A DNA stretch of 64,000 bases from Bradyrhizobium sp. NP1. Lineage in GTDB: Bacteria; Pseudomonadota; Alphaproteobacteria; Rhizobiales; Xanthobacteraceae. The stretch covers positions 4,690,001 through 4,754,000 of the forward strand of contig NZ_CP127385.1 in assembly GCF_030378205.1 (NCBI RefSeq), written 5' to 3'. This document shows, one piece after another, positions 18,698-28,284 of the stretch (its first letter is position 1; each line of letters starts with the position of its first letter). The notes under the pieces were generated by a model, which worked only from the letters and a program-made list of their open reading frames with translations, did not search any database and was not told where the DNA came from. Made by a program: the position numbers and the translations under genes.

Positions 18698-19693
18698 CTA
18701 GGCCAAAGACGCCAGAAGAGCTCTTGCATCTCGAAGATCCGGTGTCTCAAATTCTTCCGCAAAGCGGTCGTAAACGGGTGCCAAGATGCTCCTTGCCTCT
18801 TCCCGCTGGCCTCCCTCGGAAAGCAACCGCGCGAGTGTTGTGGCCGAGCGCAGCTCGTAAGCAAGAGCAGATTGATCTCGCGCAAACCTTAGCGACTGCC
18901 TAAGGCAATCCAGAGCAGCCGCAACGTCCTTTTGTGGCGCGGCCGCGAGCACCTCAGCTTTTAGGCGCAGCAGTTCGGCTATGTGAAAGGTCGCTCCTAA
19001 GCTCGTCGCCTGGCCTATCGCTCCGTTAACGGTCAATAGAGCTTCGCCGAACTGGCCCGCTTTCAATAGCCCCTGCGTCAGGGCGCCCGCAAATACAGTC
19101 AGGAGGATATTGTGGTGTTCGGAATGCAAGGCTCCAAGTGCGGTTCGTAGCAATTCGATACCAACGTCTGCTTGTCCACGTGCTGCTGCGATCTCATCTT
19201 TCAGACCGGTGCCGACGGCTTGACTGGCTTGCAGGGGAGCTTGCTCCAGCGGGGGACGCGCCACGGCGGCCACGAAGCAATAGCCTCGGCCCGCGACGTT
19301 AGAAATGTACCGGGCGCCGTCCAGACCATCGCGGAGCACTTTGCGAAGACTAGCGATATGCACACGGAGATTTGCTTTTTCCACAACGACGTCTGGCCAA
19401 GCCCGCGCGATGAGCTCCTTTTGGCTGATAACTTCGCCGGCGCGCTCTACCAAGACGGTCAAAAGATCGAGCGCACGACCGCCAATCGGAAGTGCTTCCT
19501 CCCCCCTCTTCAATAACCGCTCAGCTACGGAGAGTTTGAATGGGCCAAAGGCAAACACGTTGTTGACGCGCAAACCGTCGATCTCAGGAATGGGCTCAGA
19601 TGCGCGCTCTTCCATCGGCGAAGTCCCAGCCTCAAAGCGCTGGAATCTAACTGGCATACGTGTGCGACCCCTTGTGTCGAGCTCTAGGAGCAT
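18698..19693 (-). CDS. winged-helix / TPR-like regulator lacking the usual central ATPase
   Basis: 331 residues. Residues about 45-140 form an OmpR/PhoB-type winged helix (FGPFKLSVAERLLKRG, RALDLLTVLVERAG, VEKANLRVHIASLRKVL, GRGYCFVA). The remainder matches the C-terminal helical (TPR-like) end of the much longer rhizobial wHTH-ATPase-TPR proteins: LLRLKAEVLAA, LRQSLRFARDQ, ATTLARLLSEGGQ and PVYDRFAEEFETPDL. Those are usually near 900-1000 residues; the AAA ATPase and most repeats are missing with the frame intact, joined near residue 160. It may be a functional minimal regulator or a deletion product. The start is uncertain among three nearby ATGs. Confidence 0.7.
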   Translation of the reverse strand: MLLELDTRGRTRMPVRFQRFEAGTSPMEERASEPIPEIDGLRVNNVFAFGPFKLSVAERLLKRGEEALPIGGRALDLLTVLVERAGEVISQKELIARAWPDVVVEKANLRVHIASLRKVLRDGLDGARYISNVAGRGYCFVAAVARPPLEQAPLQASQAVGTGLKDEIAAARGQADVGIELLRTALGALHSEHHNILLTVFAGALTQGLLKAGQFGEALLTVNGAIGQATSLGATFHIAELLRLKAEVLAAAPQKDVAAALDCLRQSLRFARDQSALAYELRSATTLARLLSEGGQREEARSILAPVYDRFAEEFETPDLRDARALLASLA

Positions 19694-19959
19694 GGCACGC
19701 TTCCATCTTGGCTTAGCTTCGAACAGATCCGCAGGTTTCGATAGCGTCCGCTACAACGTTTGGATCACAACCCGCGCGGACATCGGCACTTTACCGCTGA
19801 TCATCGCACGCGCGTCCTCTCCAAGGATTCTGACCGTCGTATCTCGCGCTCCTCGTCTGAGAACTTGGAGCATAGCGACGTGTCGTTTGGTCGTCTTTAT
19901 GGTTCCTGCGATAGTTTTCGCCAAAATGCCGTGTTTCTTTCGCGGACCGTATGCGTCTG
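19694..19959. other. intergenic region with a duplicated downstream segment
   Basis: No gene seen. Part of it resembles the region downstream of the giant kinase gene: a TTAGCTTCGA.CAGA / GCGTCCGCTAC pair at 19713-19755 and at 21275-21318, and a closer match at 19932-19959 against 21409-21436. This suggests an old segmental duplication including the 3' flank of the giant gene. Confidence 0.45.
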
Positions 19960-20001
19960 CTACGCCGGTAACGTGAATTGAAATACGACCCCGCGCGGCT
20001 C
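19960..20001 (-). pseudogene. last 13 codons of a second giant-kinase gene copy
   Basis: On the minus strand this reads EPRGVVFQFTLPA then stop, nearly identical to the end of the intact giant protein (EPRGAVFQFTLTA). The match continues past the stop codon into the flank. It begins directly after the stop of the binding-protein fragment at 20005. It marks the 3' end of a paralogous gene whose 5' end is at 20943. Confidence 0.75.
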
Positions 20002-20004
20002 TCA

Positions 20005-20374
20005 CTAGCGAACCAGCGGGCAGCCTCCCTTAGAGAGGGGTCTCGTCACTTCCTCTCCAGGGATCGCGCGGACGAGCTTATAAAGATCCCAATCGGATGA
20101 AGATTCGCTCGGCGTCTTGACTTCGAATAGGTAGTTGTCCCGCACCACTCTGCCGTCGATCCGGAGTTTGCCTTTGTTGGTCATTGGATCTTCGATGGGA
20201 AGGTCGCGCATTTTGGCCATGATAGTATCCGGATCGCGCGTGCCGGCCGCCTTAACGGCCTTGAGATAGTGATTGACAGCGCTGTACACGAGCGCCTGAT
20301 CCCAAGTCAGAGGACGTCCCATCCTATTCGCGAATTTGGCAGACCGCCCGCTCGTCTCATCATTCAGATTCCAG
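20005..20374 (-). pseudogene. C-terminal fragment of a LivK-type ABC substrate-binding protein
   Basis: About 120 residues match the end of a branched-chain amino-acid type binding protein: FYWNLNDETSGRS, GRPLTWDQALVYSAVNHYLKA and MTNKGKLRIDGRVV, followed by LYKLVRAIPGEE. The first two-thirds of the protein and its signal peptide are absent. At about 20375 the sequence passes directly into a protein-kinase fragment in another frame. No partner permease is nearby. It is a piece of a gene, not a working transporter part. Confidence 0.75.
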
Positions 20375-20943
20375 TAGAACTGGCGCCATATAGGCGAGTG
20401 TGCCCGCGATGAACTCGGGCGGCGCGGGCGCTTGTCGCTCACGTGGAAGGCGTGACGCAATGCCGAAGCCTGTAAGTTTGACCGATCTGGTGTCGTAGTT
20501 CACCAAGAGATTGACGGGCTTGATGTCCTTGTGGACGAGGCCGCGCTCGTGGAGCTTGCCCAACGCTACAGCGGTGCTGATCAAGCGAGGTGCAAAAAGC
20601 GTCCCACCTCCATCGGATTGGCCACGCGCAGGTCGAGCGGCTCGCCGCCGGAATCCTCGAGCAGCAATGTGGCCCGATCGCCTTCGCGGATGAGCTCCAG
20701 CGGTCGGGCCGCCCATGTTCCGTCCAAATCGTCCTTCAACCCATATTCGTGAATGAGGCGATCAAGGATGGCTGGACGCGGATGCTCGGCTGCGGGCGAG
20801 ACCGCTGGCCCGGTGCTGCGGTTTCCGTCGGCGTCCAGGCGCCATCCTCGGGAGAAGACACAATCCCCGTCCTCCCACACGACCTGGAAGTTGCTATTCC
20901 TATCGGTATCAAACCGAGTAGATGGACTCACTGTCGACTCCAT
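20375..20943 (-). pseudogene. N-terminal kinase-domain fragment, paralogue of the giant kinase
   Basis: The ATG at 20943 opens a frame reading VVWEDGDCVFSRGWRLDADG and LIHEYGLKDDLDGTWAARPL, aligning with the start of the intact giant protein. At about 20580 a frameshift follows GRFLHLA; a second frame continues GLVHKDIKPVNLLVN, LTGFGIASRLPRERQ and FIAGTLAYMAP, and there the kinase match ends abruptly. About 190 residues survive. Together with 20005-20374 and 19960-20001 it forms one rearranged locus in which a binding-protein piece replaces some 1600 codons. Confidence 0.78.
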
Positions 20944-21436
20944 CACTCCGCCAATCAAGGCCCTGCGATCCCGCGCACCCGACTGGCCGGTCCGAGATTA
21001 ATCCGAGCTAACTTGCCACGTACGGTGCGCTTTGACAATTTCACCCCTTGTCCAGCAATCGGCTGAACGGGACACCGGGTTCTACGCAGACATGTTCTCG
21101 CTCGCTTCGAAGGAATGCTTTCCAGTAGAGCTAGGTAAATTTGGCAGGATGGGCTTCTTGCCTCCTCTCACTGGCCATACTCGGAAGGCGACCCCGTAAG
21201 CTTGTGGCCGAGCTGCAGGGCTGAAACGGGCCAACGTATCGAGCGACCTTTCGGTGTGCATGGCCGCGCTCGGGTTAGCTTCGACCAGACTTGAAGCTTT
21301 GGACCGCGCGTCCGCTACGGCCTTTCAGATTACAACGTCGTGGATGTGGGCAGTTCATCGGTGATGGTGTGTACACAATTTCCTCCCGGATTCTAACCAT
21401 CGTTTTCGCTTCTCTTTCGCGGGCCGTATGCGTCTG
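20944..21436. other. intergenic region between pseudogene locus and giant kinase gene
   Basis: About 490 bases without a supported gene. Near 21275-21436 it shares stretches with 19713-19959, as noted there. Nothing else recognised. Confidence 0.5.
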
Positions 21437-24400
21437 CTACGCCGTCAACGTGAATTGAAATACGGCCCCCCGCGGTTCATTGGCGCACGCCCACAAGCGT
21501 CCGCCATGCGCCTCAATAATCGAACGGCAGATCGATAAGCCCATCCCCAAGCCGTCTGGTTTGGTGGTGTAAAAGGCCTCAAACAACCGTTCGACCCCCT
21601 CAGGCATCAACCCCGGACCTGAATCCCGCACCGAAACGACAACCCCAGAGTCGGTCTTTGCGGTGCTGATCAGTAATTCCCTCGGTCCCCCGCTCATTCC
21701 GCTCATCGCCTCGATGGCGTTGATGAGCAAATTGAGAATTACTTGTTGCAGTCGGACGCGATCCCCCTGAATCGCCGGCAGGTTCTCCGCAAGCTGAGCT
21801 TGAACCGAAACGCCGTTCTTCTCCATTTCCCGGCTGGTCAACGCGATAACCTCCAGGATCACTTCGTTGATCTCCAAGCTAGCCTTCTGCGGGGGAGCCT
21901 TTCTGACGAGCGCGCGGATCCGGTCCATGACTTCACCGGCGCGAACGCCGCTCTCCAGGATGAGACCGAGCGCCTCCCGGACCTCCTGGAGGTTTGGCGG
22001 ATTGGCGCCGAGCCACCGTAAAGCGGCATCGGCATAGGTGACCGCCGCCCCGATCGGCTGATTGATCTCGTGCGCAATCGAAGCTGATAATTGTCCCATC
22101 GTTGCGACGCGATTCGCGTGCGCGAGCTCCATTTGCATTTCGCGCGCCGCAGCTTCCGCCCGCTTGAGCTCAGTCAGATCAAGTACGAAGCCGACGCCCT
22201 CATTCGGCCTTCCCTCGAACACCGCGCGGCCGACCAGCACCGGCACGCGGCTACCATCCTTGCGGAAGTACTCTTTCTCTTCGGGTTGGACGGCCCCTTT
22301 AACGCTTGCGTCTACCAAGGCGCGTGTGGTGCGATCACGCCATTCCGGAGGCGTCAATTCCATCCAACTCAGATGGCCAGCCTTGAGATCCTCTCTGTCG
22401 TATCCCACAATACGGAGAAAGGCGTCGTTAGCATCGATGATCCGACCGTCCAAATTCCATATGACGATGCCGATGATGTTCGAGTCGACCAGCCGTCTTA
22501 TCCTCGCCTCACGCTCTTGCAGATCATCATAGAGACGGATGTTCTCCAATGAAATCGCCGCCTGCGACGCCAGCAGTTTGAGGATGACGATCCGGTCTGG
22601 CGTGAAGACATGCGGAGCCAAATTGTTCTCGAGGTAGAGCGATCCAACCAGTCTGGCTTCCTTGAGCAGCGGCAGGCAGAGAATTGAACGCGCGTGATGC
22701 CGACGAATGTACTCGTCGGATAAAAACTGTTTCTCGCTTGACGCATCGTGCAATAGAATGCTGTCCTTTGTTCGGGCAACATAGTGAAGGACCGATTCTG
22801 GAAGGTCCGCAGCGGTCACGCTTGTTTGCCGTGGATCGACTGCCACCGTATCGCTGTCCGCCGTCGCTTCCGCCACCGTTCGATACTCATCACCTCGCGC
22901 AAGGATCAAGAGACCTCGCTCAGCGCCCGCGTGCTCAATTGCTGCACGCATGAGCGTGTCGATTAGCTTCTCCAAGACGATCTCGCCCGATATGGCTTGT
23001 GAGAGCTTTATTACAGCACCAAGATCCAGTTGCTCGGCGGGTGTAAGGATCGTGCTCGTCGGATCGGGTTGCGGCTTCCTATCTCTGAGGTGCGGATATA
23101 GCCCGTCGAGTTGACGTACCTTGCCATCGGCCCCCCATTGCAGATAGCAGTCGCGGGCGTCCCGCAAATACGTGTCTGCGATCTTATCGAAGCCACGTGC
23201 CTTGTAGAAGCGCGCGGCGAGCTCGTTGGCGAGCGCTTCATTGTGCACAAATCCGTTTGCGTGCGCCGAGCGGATGGCCTGCTCGTACAAACGCATCGCG
23301 TCCACCTCGCGACCGTTGATGCGGGCAATTTCGGCGGCAGCCAGCGCGGCGCGATTTTCGAAATTCTCTGGGCAATTTTCTGCCCAGACTTGGAGCTGCC
23401 TGTTGTGAGTTGCTAGAGCTTCAAAATGCTGCTGTCTCAGGTCGAGAGATGCAGAATCCCAAGATGCTGCGTACGCAAGCGCGCTATAAAAGTGAAATTC
23501 TGCCGTTTCGAATTGTGACGGCGATGTCCAAAGCAGCCGTTTCGCCGTCAATGAGGCATCGACGGCTGAGGCATAATCCCCGGCAAAGAAGCGGGCTTGC
23601 AGCTTTCGGATCGAATACCAGCACTCAGCTTCCGCCACAACCAGACCGCTTGAAAGATGTTGTTCATATTGAAGCTCATCGAATTTCTCATCGTCGAAAA
23701 AGCCGAATTTCGCTGTCAACCCACGGAGGCTTAGGATTAGTCTGAGCTGGGCTGTGATGTCATCGACTATGAGACCGAAGCCAAGCTTCCGCGCGAACTC
23801 CAGACCCTTCTCGGCTTCATATTGCACCTCTGCGAGCCGATCTCCCGCCGCCAAAAGATTTGTGACGAGGTGGTTACAGCTATAGGCCGCGAAAGTAAGG
23901 TCACCGGTTTCGTGTGCGATATCGAATGCGCGACGCACCAAATCGCGACCGGCCTGGACATGTTTCGCCCACGGTATGACCATGTTTCCGAAACACATAT
24001 AGGTTCGAGCCTGAAATCGCTTCAGCCCATGTTTTTCGACAAGCTCATAGCCTAATCGACCGAAACGGAAGCCATCCTGGTAGTTGCCAAACCGCGGTCC
24101 AGAAATGACGGCAAGCCATACATATGCGAACCCTGATCCGTCGCTATTGCCGTGCTCGAGGCTGAGATTGACCATATGGCAAATGACAAGCGAAGATAGA
24201 TTTTCGTCGGTAAAATACGCCGCCGACATTACTTTTGTCAGAACATCCATCGTCGATAGGGAGACAGCGTCGGTCATTAAAGGGAGTTCGGTAAGGGCAT
24301 CGATCGCGCGCCTTCCGAGCAGCGACCAGATCCGATCGTATTCTTGTCGCACGTGCTCGTATGTTGGATGCGGCGACCATTCGACTCCTACATGTCGCAG

Positions 24401-26935
24401 ATAGTTAAGACAGACCGCAACTGCGCGCCCGCTCTGATCAAGTATCGTATAGAGATCAACCTGCAGACACGTGATGATCGCTAGCTCGATCGTGCTTGCG
24501 GCGCGCGATGAAAGCATCGTCAGGCGACCCGCTGCTGCCGCCAACTGGCCAGATAGAAGCTCGCATTCAGCTCGATGCAATTCCAACGTGAAAGTGAGCT
24601 CTCGTCTTCGCTCCCAGGCGTCGTCGCCCAACAGTGCTTGGCCGGCGATGAGATATCCAAGCGCCGAGGCGTAGGCCGTGGATGCCTGAGCGCGCTTGCC
24701 TGCGATCAGGTTGAGCTCAGCCACATCCTCGCGTTCTTCTCGCGAAGTGATCATTGTCGTGCCGCGGTTGAACTGATTGACAATATCGAAGATTGCGTCC
24801 TTTCTCTGCTCTGGAGGAGTATGCATCAGCAGCAGCCTCCCTATTCGAAGGTGAGCTTCCGCGCGCGACCGTTCTGAGACTAGGGAGTATGCTGCTTCCT
24901 GAACGCGATCATGCAGGAATTTGTAGGAAATCTCCGAGCGGAAGATGAGGCCCGCTCTGACTGCTTCCCAAAGCTTGGCGTGAATTTCCTCGTCGGGGTC
25001 CTGATACACCATCCTCAGCGTGGCGAACTCTGCACTGTTGCCAAGACAGGCAAGTTGCCTCACGGCGTGCTGAGTTTCGACCGGCAGCCGGCTCAATTTT
25101 TCTACCATAAGGTCCACCACATTATCGGTGTAACCCTTGGCGCGAATCCGAGCCAAGTCCCAGGTCCATCGCGAAGCGCTATAATCGAAGTTGAGCAGCC
25201 CCTCTTCGGCAAGCGAAGAAATAAACTGAATAGTAAAAAATGGATTGCCATCAGTTTTTGCGTGAACCAACTGTGCTAACGGAGCTGCACGCTCTGGATC
25301 GCAGCGAAGAGAATCTCCAATCAGGTATTCCAGGTCCTCAAGGACCAGCGGCACGAGGACGATCTCCTGCGCGGTCGCTCCAGCTTTTCGAATCTTTTCT
25401 AGCTTGCGCGTCAGTGGATGTGTGGAATCGACGTCGTTGTCGCGATAGGCGCCAATCAACATCAGGTGCCGCACATCCGGCTGAGTCAGCAGGTCCTCGA
25501 ATAAATCGAGCGTTGCCGCGTCGAGCCATTGCAAGTCGTCGAGGAAGAGAGCAAGCGGATGCTCCGGTCGCGCGAAGACGCTGATGAATCGCCGGAGGAC
25601 CAACTGGAAGCGGCGCTGTGCATCCAATGGCGGAAGAATAGGGAGCGGCGGCTGTTCTCCTACGATAAGCTTCAATTCAGGGACAAGATCTACGATGAGC
25701 AATGCGTTCGGACCAAGCGCCTCTTGAAAGGAGTCGCGCCAGATGCGCAGCTCGGGTTCGCTTCTGCTCAGGAGGGGGCGGACAAGGCCCTGAAGCGCTT
25801 GTGCCAACGTGGCATACGGGATGTCACGCTTATACCGGTCGAACTTGCCCGAGGCAAAAAGGGCTCGCGGCGAAACGAGCACCTTGTGCAGCTCATTGAC
25901 GACGGAGGACTTGCCGATCCCGGAATGACCAGAGACGAGCACCAATTCCGGCCTGCCACTCGCTACGACGCGGTCGAAGGCGGCAAGCAGAATCTCGGTT
26001 TCGGATGCTCGTCCATACAATTTCTCGGGAATCACTAGCCGGTCGGAGGAGTCATGCTCGCCAAGCGGAAATTCGTCGATGCGGCACTGGCTTTCCCATT
26101 GGACAAGGCAGCGTCGCAGATCATTCTCGACCCCGACCGCTGTCTGGTAGCGTTCCTCAGCCGTCTTGGCGAGTAGCTTCATGATGATTGCGGAGACAGG
26201 AGCCGGAACATTCTCCAACCGGTTGCTTGGCGGCGTCGGTTTTCTCGCGATATGGCAGTGAACCCATTCCATCGGATCGGAGGCCATGAACGGAAGACTG
26301 CCAGTCAGCATTTGGTAGAGCGTGATTCCGAGTGAATAGAGATCACTCCGGGAATCGATCGAGCGATTCATCCGCCCTGTCTGCTCCGGCGCCATGTAAG
26401 CGAGAGTTCCGGCGATGAACTCGGGCGCATCGGCCGACTGGCGTTCGCGCGGAAGACGCGAAGCGATGCCAAAGCCGGTCAGCCAAGCTTGACCGGTCGT
26501 GCAATCGACGAGGACATTGGTCGGCTTGATGTCCTTGTGAATGAGACCACAATGATGCAAGTGACCTAGCGCGGCCGACAAGGCAACTGCGAGGCGCAGG
26601 AATGTTCTAGTTTCCACGCGCGGAGCGATAAGGCGGTCAAGCGGCTCGCCCTGCGGGTCTTTGAGCACGAGTATGGTTCGCCCACGCTCGCGCACAAGCC
26701 CCAACGGTCGAGCCGCCCATGCATCGTCCAAGTCGTCCTTGATTTCATATTCATGCGTGAGACGATTGAGGCTGTTGGGCGTCGGGTGCTCCGTGACCGG
26801 AAGCACTACCAGGACAGATTGCCGATCGCCATTGGCACACGTACGCCATCTTCTGCAGAGGAGGCGTTCGGCGTCCTCCCACAACACCTCGGAGCCAATA
26901 TCACGATTCTCGATGAACCAAGAGGATGGGTCCAT
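21437..26935 (-). CDS. giant trifunctional Ser/Thr kinase-like / AAA ATPase / sensor histidine kinase
   Basis: About 1832 residues from the preferred ATG at 26935 (alternatives at 26962 and a TTG at 26998); a paralogous fragment begins at the same alignment point. Order: a Ser/Thr kinase-like domain (1-270) with HKDIKPTN but LTGFG where DFG is expected; a Walker-A ATPase region (SGHSGIGKSS near 337; LALFLDDLQWLD); a long alpha-helical TPR-like region (about 680-1280); GAF (about 1310-1460); PAS (about 1480-1600); HisKA with the His in SIAHEINQPIG (near 1620); and an ATPase domain ending at the C-terminus (GLGMGLSICRSI). It is soluble. Such trifunctional proteins are known in rhizobia and cyanobacteria; the signal and target are unknown. 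It lies divergent to the urea/amide transporter operon. Confidence 0.93.
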   Translation of the reverse strand: MDPSSWFIENRDIGSEVLWEDAERLLCRRWRTCANGDRQSVLVVLPVTEHPTPNSLNRLTHEYEIKDDLDDAWAARPLGLVRERGRTILVLKDPQGEPLDRLIAPRVETRTFLRLAVALSAALGHLHHCGLIHKDIKPTNVLVDCTTGQAWLTGFGIASRLPRERQSADAPEFIAGTLAYMAPEQTGRMNRSIDSRSDLYSLGITLYQMLTGSLPFMASDPMEWVHCHIARKPTPPSNRLENVPAPVSAIIMKLLAKTAEERYQTAVGVENDLRRCLVQWESQCRIDEFPLGEHDSSDRLVIPEKLYGRASETEILLAAFDRVVASGRPELVLVSGHSGIGKSSVVNELHKVLVSPRALFASGKFDRYKRDIPYATLAQALQGLVRPLLSRSEPELRIWRDSFQEALGPNALLIVDLVPELKLIVGEQPPLPILPPLDAQRRFQLVLRRFISVFARPEHPLALFLDDLQWLDAATLDLFEDLLTQPDVRHLMLIGAYRDNDVDSTHPLTRKLEKIRKAGATAQEIVLVPLVLEDLEYLIGDSLRCDPERAAPLAQLVHAKTDGNPFFTIQFISSLAEEGLLNFDYSASRWTWDLARIRAKGYTDNVVDLMVEKLSRLPVETQHAVRQLACLGNSAEFATLRMVYQDPDEEIHAKLWEAVRAGLIFRSEISYKFLHDRVQEAAYSLVSERSRAEAHLRIGRLLLMHTPPEQRKDAIFDIVNQFNRGTTMITSREEREDVAELNLIAGKRAQASTAYASALGYLIAGQALLGDDAWERRRELTFTLELHRAECELLSGQLAAAAGRLTMLSSRAASTIELAIITCLQVDLYTILDQSGRAVAVCLNYLRHVGVEWSPHPTYEHVRQEYDRIWSLLGRRAIDALTELPLMTDAVSLSTMDVLTKVMSAAYFTDENLSSLVICHMVNLSLEHGNSDGSGFAYVWLAVISGPRFGNYQDGFRFGRLGYELVEKHGLKRFQARTYMCFGNMVIPWAKHVQAGRDLVRRAFDIAHETGDLTFAAYSCNHLVTNLLAAGDRLAEVQYEAEKGLEFARKLGFGLIVDDITAQLRLILSLRGLTAKFGFFDDEKFDELQYEQHLSSGLVVAEAECWYSIRKLQARFFAGDYASAVDASLTAKRLLWTSPSQFETAEFHFYSALAYAASWDSASLDLRQQHFEALATHNRQLQVWAENCPENFENRAALAAAEIARINGREVDAMRLYEQAIRSAHANGFVHNEALANELAARFYKARGFDKIADTYLRDARDCYLQWGADGKVRQLDGLYPHLRDRKPQPDPTSTILTPAEQLDLGAVIKLSQAISGEIVLEKLIDTLMRAAIEHAGAERGLLILARGDEYRTVAEATADSDTVAVDPRQTSVTAADLPESVLHYVARTKDSILLHDASSEKQFLSDEYIRRHHARSILCLPLLKEARLVGSLYLENNLAPHVFTPDRIVILKLLASQAAISLENIRLYDDLQEREARIRRLVDSNIIGIVIWNLDGRIIDANDAFLRIVGYDREDLKAGHLSWMELTPPEWRDRTTRALVDASVKGAVQPEEKEYFRKDGSRVPVLVGRAVFEGRPNEGVGFVLDLTELKRAEAAAREMQMELAHANRVATMGQLSASIAHEINQPIGAAVTYADAALRWLGANPPNLQEVREALGLILESGVRAGEVMDRIRALVRKAPPQKASLEINEVILEVIALTSREMEKNGVSVQAQLAENLPAIQGDRVRLQQVILNLLINAIEAMSGMSGGPRELLISTAKTDSGVVVSVRDSGPGLMPEGVERLFEAFYTTKPDGLGMGLSICRSIIEAHGGRLWACANEPRGAVFQFTLTA

Positions 26936-27423
26936 GCCAAGCCACACGTCCTTACGAAACATGGAAACGCGGTTGCACGGTGCTGTCGCTAATATCAAGG
27001 CCTCAATATCAGGACCTCGCGGTTTTAGCCCTTCCCAGAGAGGTCGGGTGAGCCCCTGAAATTCCTTCTAGTTTTGGCGGTCCGTTGTGGGTGAGCAAGC
27101 CACGACGGTATCATAATATTGCAGCCCACTAGGCGCCAAACCCATCGAATTTCTGCCCGGCTAATTCATCCGACCTCTTCGGCGTCCCGTCCAAAAACCC
27201 GGGCTGTCAAAAACTGCGGACCTCCATGTCGATCGCCCCAATTTAGCCGCGCACTAGCGTCCAATTCTTTCCCCTTTCAGACTGAACGGTGCGCTCGCGC
27301 ATCAGCGGGTTCGTCTGTATACCTGAAGCGCGATCACCGCGGTTGGCAAGTAGGAACACTTGGGGCGAGTCATTACGTTAGGTTCCCAGGCTCGTCTCCA
27401 ATTTCCCGACAGGTGCCGGAGGC
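26936..27423. other. divergent intergenic region, giant kinase / transporter
   Basis: About 490 bases between two divergent units. It must contain both promoters, but I cannot point to them with confidence. No gene or repeat recognised. Confidence 0.45.
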
Positions 27424-28281
27424 ATGGAAAGCGCGCTGAACGCCACCTTCGAAGTTATGACATTCGGGGCCGTCCTTGTCCTCGTGGTGCTGGGCCTCGG
27501 CATCATCGCCGGAATGATGGGCATCTTCAACTTCGCCCATGGCGAGTTTGTACTGCTCGGCGCCTACACCACATATCTAGTTTACAGCTTCGGGCTGCCG
27601 GTTTGGCTCGGCATGCTCGCGGCCCCCCTTGTGGTGGCGGCGATCGGCTTTGTTCTCGAGCGCCTTGTTATCCGACGCTTCTATGCCGCTCCAGTTGCCG
27701 CCATGCTTGGGACCTACGCGCTTGGCCTTGTCATTCGGGAGGGCGTGCGCAGCCTCATCGGCGGTCTTTATATCTCGGTGCCGGAGCCGATCGCCGGCTC
27801 GCTAACTGTCGGAAACGTCCAACTCTCGCGTTGGCGGTGCGCCATCATCGTTATCACCGCCGTGGTGACGATCGCCACCTACCTACTGCTAACACGGACT
27901 TCCTTTGGGCTACGCGTGCGCGCGGCACTCGAGAATCCGTCTCTCGCCCGCGCCTCCGGCATCTCGACCAACGTCCTCTATGCCGTTATTTTTACTTACG
28001 GGACGGCTCTCGCCGGCCTCGCTGGCGCACTGGTAGTTCCCATGTTCTCGCTTTTCGCCGATCTCGGCATCCGCTTTCTCATTGAGGGCTTCTTCGCGAT
28101 CATGTTGGGAGGCGTCGGCACGTTCGAAGGATCGGTTGCCGGCGCCGCTGTAGTCGGCGCGCTGAGCGCGGCGCTACCCTGGGCAGTAGCGCCCGTGCTG
28201 GCCGACGTCCTAATCCTCGTCATCGCTATTGTTTTCGTCAAACTTAAGCCGGGAGGACTGATAGCGGAAAGGAGAAGGTGA
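27424..28281 (+). CDS. ABC transporter permease, LivH/UrtB type
   Basis: 285 residues, with about eight membrane segments. The family pattern is clear: GLGIIAGMMGIFNFAHGEFVLLGAY at the start, GLRVRAALENPSLARASGI in the cytoplasmic loop, and GGVGTFEGSVAGAA. It forms half of the membrane channel for amino acids, urea or short amides. The ATG at 27424 has GGAGG only one base away, an unusual spacing, but no in-frame alternative start exists before an upstream stop. First gene of a five-gene operon. Confidence 0.92.
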   Translation: MESALNATFEVMTFGAVLVLVVLGLGIIAGMMGIFNFAHGEFVLLGAYTTYLVYSFGLPVWLGMLAAPLVVAAIGFVLERLVIRRFYAAPVAAMLGTYALGLVIREGVRSLIGGLYISVPEPIAGSLTVGNVQLSRWRCAIIVITAVVTIATYLLLTRTSFGLRVRAALENPSLARASGISTNVLYAVIFTYGTALAGLAGALVVPMFSLFADLGIRFLIEGFFAIMLGGVGTFEGSVAGAAVVGALSAALPWAVAPVLADVLILVIAIVFVKLKPGGLIAERRR

Positions 28282-28284
28282 ACC

